Source: Nitrosarchaeum sp.
GTDB lineage: Archaea; Thermoproteota; Nitrososphaeria; Nitrososphaerales; Nitrosopumilaceae
NCBI GenBank assembly: GCA_016234975.1
Contig: JACRND010000060.1
Span: forward strand, 1-12,184
DNA: 12,184 nt
Reading direction: 5' to 3'
The notes under the pieces were generated by a model. It worked only from the letters and a program-made list of their open reading frames with translations, searched no databases and was not told the origin of the DNA. This document shows positions 9,603-12,184 of this stretch, one piece after another. A program made the position numbers and the translations under genes. How positions within the stretch are numbered: position 1 is the first letter of the stretch; the number at the start of each line of letters is the position of its first letter.

Positions 9603-12184
9603 ATGAATATACTAGCAACACTGGTTTTATTATCCATATGTTTGAGCGTGCTGAATTTTGGAAGCGCATTTGGATCTGATTATACTGACTATAATCCTCA
9701 AAATCTACCATTACATCACAAGACTGAGGACAAAGTTATCGATGAATTTTTGTCATGGAATATTGAGGATAGACATGATTTCAAATTCTCTGATTCTCTT
9801 ACTGTCTACCACGATCTAGAAAATTTCATACATTTTGACGGAAAATATGATTTTATGTTATTCAAGTCCAACAAAAATGGCACTATGTCAAAGATCTCAA
9901 TATTGGTCTTTGTTAAACCTCATTTTAATAATGCAAATAACATGACAGTAATTGAACAAAAAGATTCCTTTAGTCTTACATTAAATAATAATGATGGCTA
10001 TCATGCAGAATTTTCAATTTTTGATGGTAACCAATGGATTAGTATTTCATCACCTGTAATTTTAAAGGAAGAATGGACGAGCATATTTGTAGAATTTGAT
10101 GGATCTTCAATCAAGCTACTTGTCAATGACGTAAACCTAGTGGAAAAACAACTCGATATTACAAATCCAATTTTTGGCAGATATGATAATTTGCTGCATT
10201 CTGATCATGAAATTGTTTTGGGAGCATCAAAATCAACAGGAGGCTTTTCTGATTTTTATTCTGGTGATATTGATGAAGTGCAGCTCTATACAAACAAAAT
10301 AACTGAAAATTTTTCTGGTAAAACGCTAGATACGTTTGAAAATACATCTTTGCAATTATCAAACCAGACATCCGTAACACCAACAAACCAGACATCCGTA
10401 ACACCAACAAACCAGACATCCGTAACACCAACAAACCAGACATCCGTAACACCAACAAACCAGACATCCGTAACACCAACAAACCAGACATCAATGGCGC
10501 CTGTAGAAACTATCCCTCCACAAATCATCGAAGATTTCAAACTAGATAATTCCGACAATGTTGAGATTTTAGGAAAGATAAAGTCCGAAAACAAGTCAGA
10601 AGTTGTTTTTGATGGAACACAAATGATAAAGAAGGATGGAGATTCTACCAAAAAATTAGTGCATTTTACAATTTCTTCATGGGTAAAGCCTGACTATGAT
10701 AAAGGCTCCTCTGACTTTACAATTATCAGCAAAGAAAAAACATTTGCGCTTGGAATTCACAATATAATTCCGCCACCAAAAACTGCCTGGTTTACAGTCT
10801 TTGATGGAATAGAATCAAACCTAGTGACCTCATCAACAGGGATTGGTGAAGAGTGGACAAATGTTGTAGCAACATATGATGGCTCTAAAATTAAATTGTA
10901 TGTTAATGGCAATTTAGAAAATACACTTGATGTTAGTATTCCTTACTTTACTATTTATGGAAAGTTTATTGAAATTCCTCTAAGTTCATTAGAATCTGAT
11001 TCTGATTTGACTGTAGGTGGCACCCACCAACACATTGCTGATGCTCATGAAATAAAAGATCTCTACTCTGGGAAGATCAATCAAATAGTATTGCTAAATT
11101 CAACTTTGACTGACGATCAAATATCTGCCGAATATGCAAAAGATCTACCACAATATCAGTCACTTGACAAAGAGCTAAGCATAGAAGAATTAACAGAAAT
11201 AATTAGACAAGAACAAAACCAAACCGGCGCTAGCATTACATCTCAAAATTATACCAGCCCTGAAATCCTAGAGCCTGCAGTATCTCCACAGCTTGTTCCT
11301 GTTGATGGAAACTTTATGATTACTGAAGATGCAGAACTACATCTCGAATTTTATAGCAAATCTGATTCATTGCTAAAGGAATTATTCGAACTAGACTCTG
11401 CTACGACTTCATTACTTGTAGAAACACAACAAATTATAGATTCCATTGATGCTGATTCTACAATTTCGCCAAATCCTCTTGGATTCTTGTTTGAACTAGA
11501 GAGATTAATTCCCAATGCCGATGGAGCACAACCAAACGACATCGAGACTCTAAAAACGTCACTAACTAGTCTTCAATCAAAACTCTCTAATTTGAAATCC
11601 AAGATAGAAGAGCTAAAAACAATGGAGAATCTCAATATTAATGACATTAAAGAGCTAAAGGCTCAACTCAAAGAGACAATTAGTGAGATCAAATTAATTG
11701 CATCACAGCTAGAAAAATCAAATCTGAAATCACAAGGAGCAGACCTGAAAAGCTCAGCAGACTCTGCGGAAAAAACGAATGACTTGCTAACTCCAGAAAA
11801 ACAACGAGGCAAATGGAAAGACAATGATGGAGAGATTAATACCAAAGTTTTAGACTCGCATGGAAATCCTGTCAATCTCTATGTGTCTTATGAGAAACTA
11901 GTAGATGGCAAGTTTAACCTGAGAATCTCCCCAAACTCTGATACCAAGCCTGGAATCTACAAGATTGTCTCAACTATACTTGTAAACGGAGAAGAGCATA
12001 CTGTGGAAAGCCAGTTTGCATGGGGTCTTGTATCACTTAACACAAAAAAGAGCATCTACCATCCAAATGAGACAGCAGAGTTTGTAATTGTTGTACTTGA
12101 TTCACAAGGACACCCTGTATGTGATGCTAATCTCTCAATGAGTATAACTGATCCAAATTCTGGTTCTACTTTACTGACTACAGG
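9603..12184 (+). CDS. Large secreted surface protein with two LamG-like regions, NQT-rich repeat linker, coiled coil and Ig-like domains (partial, C-terminus outside the window)
   Basis: The frame is open from ATG 9603 for 860 codons to the right edge. Residues 1-22 form a signal peptide (hydrophobic core ILATLVLLSICLSVL, likely cleavage after SA at 21-22). Residues ~72-235 form a LamG/concanavalin-like sandwich (FIHFDG..., EEWTSIFVEFDGSSIKLLVN, YSGDIDEVQLY). A threonine/proline linker at 254-300 contains five identical NQTSVTPT units plus a partial sixth. A second LamG-like region spans ~330-500 (EEWTNVVATYDGSKIKLYVNG, YSGKINQIVLLN). A coiled coil lies at ~640-735 (SLTSLQSKLSNLKSKIEELK). Ig-like or macroglobulin-like beta domains begin near 742 and 808 (SLNTKKSIYHPNETAEF). 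It probably sits in or on the S-layer, binding polysaccharide or cell material. LamG and Ig-like calls rest on motif reading; ligand and C-terminal anchor are unknown. Confidence 0.85.
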   Translation, partial: MNILATLVLLSICLSVLNFGSAFGSDYTDYNPQNLPLHHKTEDKVIDEFLSWNIEDRHDFKFSDSLTVYHDLENFIHFDGKYDFMLFKSNKNGTMSKISILVFVKPHFNNANNMTVIEQKDSFSLTLNNNDGYHAEFSIFDGNQWISISSPVILKEEWTSIFVEFDGSSIKLLVNDVNLVEKQLDITNPIFGRYDNLLHSDHEIVLGASKSTGGFSDFYSGDIDEVQLYTNKITENFSGKTLDTFENTSLQLSNQTSVTPTNQTSVTPTNQTSVTPTNQTSVTPTNQTSVTPTNQTSMAPVETIPPQIIEDFKLDNSDNVEILGKIKSENKSEVVFDGTQMIKKDGDSTKKLVHFTISSWVKPDYDKGSSDFTIISKEKTFALGIHNIIPPPKTAWFTVFDGIESNLVTSSTGIGEEWTNVVATYDGSKIKLYVNGNLENTLDVSIPYFTIYGKFIEIPLSSLESDSDLTVGGTHQHIADAHEIKDLYSGKINQIVLLNSTLTDDQISAEYAKDLPQYQSLDKELSIEELTEIIRQEQNQTGASITSQNYTSPEILEPAVSPQLVPVDGNFMITEDAELHLEFYSKSDSLLKELFELDSATTSLLVETQQIIDSIDADSTISPNPLGFLFELERLIPNADGAQPNDIETLKTSLTSLQSKLSNLKSKIEELKTMENLNINDIKELKAQLKETISEIKLIASQLEKSNLKSQGADLKSSADSAEKTNDLLTPEKQRGKWKDNDGEINTKVLDSHGNPVNLYVSYEKLVDGKFNLRISPNSDTKPGIYKIVSTILVNGEEHTVESQFAWGLVSLNTKKSIYHPNETAEFVIVVLDSQGHPVCDANLSMSITDPNSGSTLLTT
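10362..10492 (+). repeat. Tandem 24-bp repeat in coding sequence, five identical units plus a partial sixth
   Basis: Units start at 10362, 10386, 10410, 10434 and 10458 and are identical at every base; a partial sixth begins at 10482 and diverges after 11 bases. Each encodes NQTSVTPT, so the tract carries six N-x-T sequons, at residues 254, 262, 270, 278, 286 and 294. Identity at synonymous positions suggests recent expansion, and the unit length keeps the frame whatever the copy number. Confidence 0.97.

Noticed and set aside
10362..10492. CRISPR array
   Set aside because: The 24-bp units are directly joined with no spacers and lie in frame inside a coding sequence.
10159..10651. Two minus-strand open frames with repeated MSGLLVLR or DVWFVGVT units opposite the 24-bp repeats
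   Set aside because: They exist only because a 24-bp repeat stays open in several frames. The plus-strand frame has a signal peptide, domains and a promoter, and covers the region without a stop.

Overview
The window looks like a chromosomal segment of an ammonia-oxidising thaumarchaeon, probably Nitrosopumilales-like. The reasons are: AT-rich DNA; archaeal TATA-type boxes about 25 nt before the start codons, with almost no leader; archaeal-type Nep1 and RNase P Rpp21 homologues; a thiolase paired with a DUF35 zinc-ribbon/OB protein; a B12-dependent ribonucleotide reductase; and a very large secreted LamG/Ig-like surface protein. The organism call is inference from gene content, since no marker such as amoA or 16S rRNA is present.

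Layout. (1) 1-251, minus strand: the 5' part of a small C4 zinc-ribbon protein, divergent from the next gene; one TATA box can serve both. (2) 308-1829: thiolase followed after one base by its DUF35 partner, which together handle acetoacetyl-CoA chemistry. (3) 1900-2061: a tiny zinc-ribbon protein, then a T-tract. (4) 2216-7175: the deoxynucleotide region. A 697-residue winged-helix / ATP-cone / NrdD-like / zinc-ribbon fusion that has lost the glycyl-radical loop lies just upstream of nrdJ, a complete class II ribonucleotide reductase. GATC-containing repeats and dyads flank both genes. (5) 7222-8334: a membrane-anchored TIM-barrel, glycosidase-like protein. (6) 8336-9454: an RNA-maturation cluster of nep1, tRNA-Gly(UCC) and the RNase P subunit Rpp21. 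(7) 9603 to the right edge: an incomplete gene of more than 860 codons for a secreted surface protein with two LamG-like regions, a linker of identical 24-bp repeats encoding N-glycosylation sequons, a coiled coil and Ig-like domains.

Most notable is region 4. A reductase-derived protein appears to have been turned into a nucleotide-sensing transcription regulator, an archaeal counterpart in logic to bacterial NrdR, and it sits beside the reductase gene it may control. Several promoters suggest leaderless transcripts, while nrdJ is the exception with a TTG start and a Shine-Dalgarno-like sequence. All genes except the first are on the plus strand. There is no sign of insertion sequences, CRISPR arrays or prophage, and no gene-free stretch exceeds about 215 bases.
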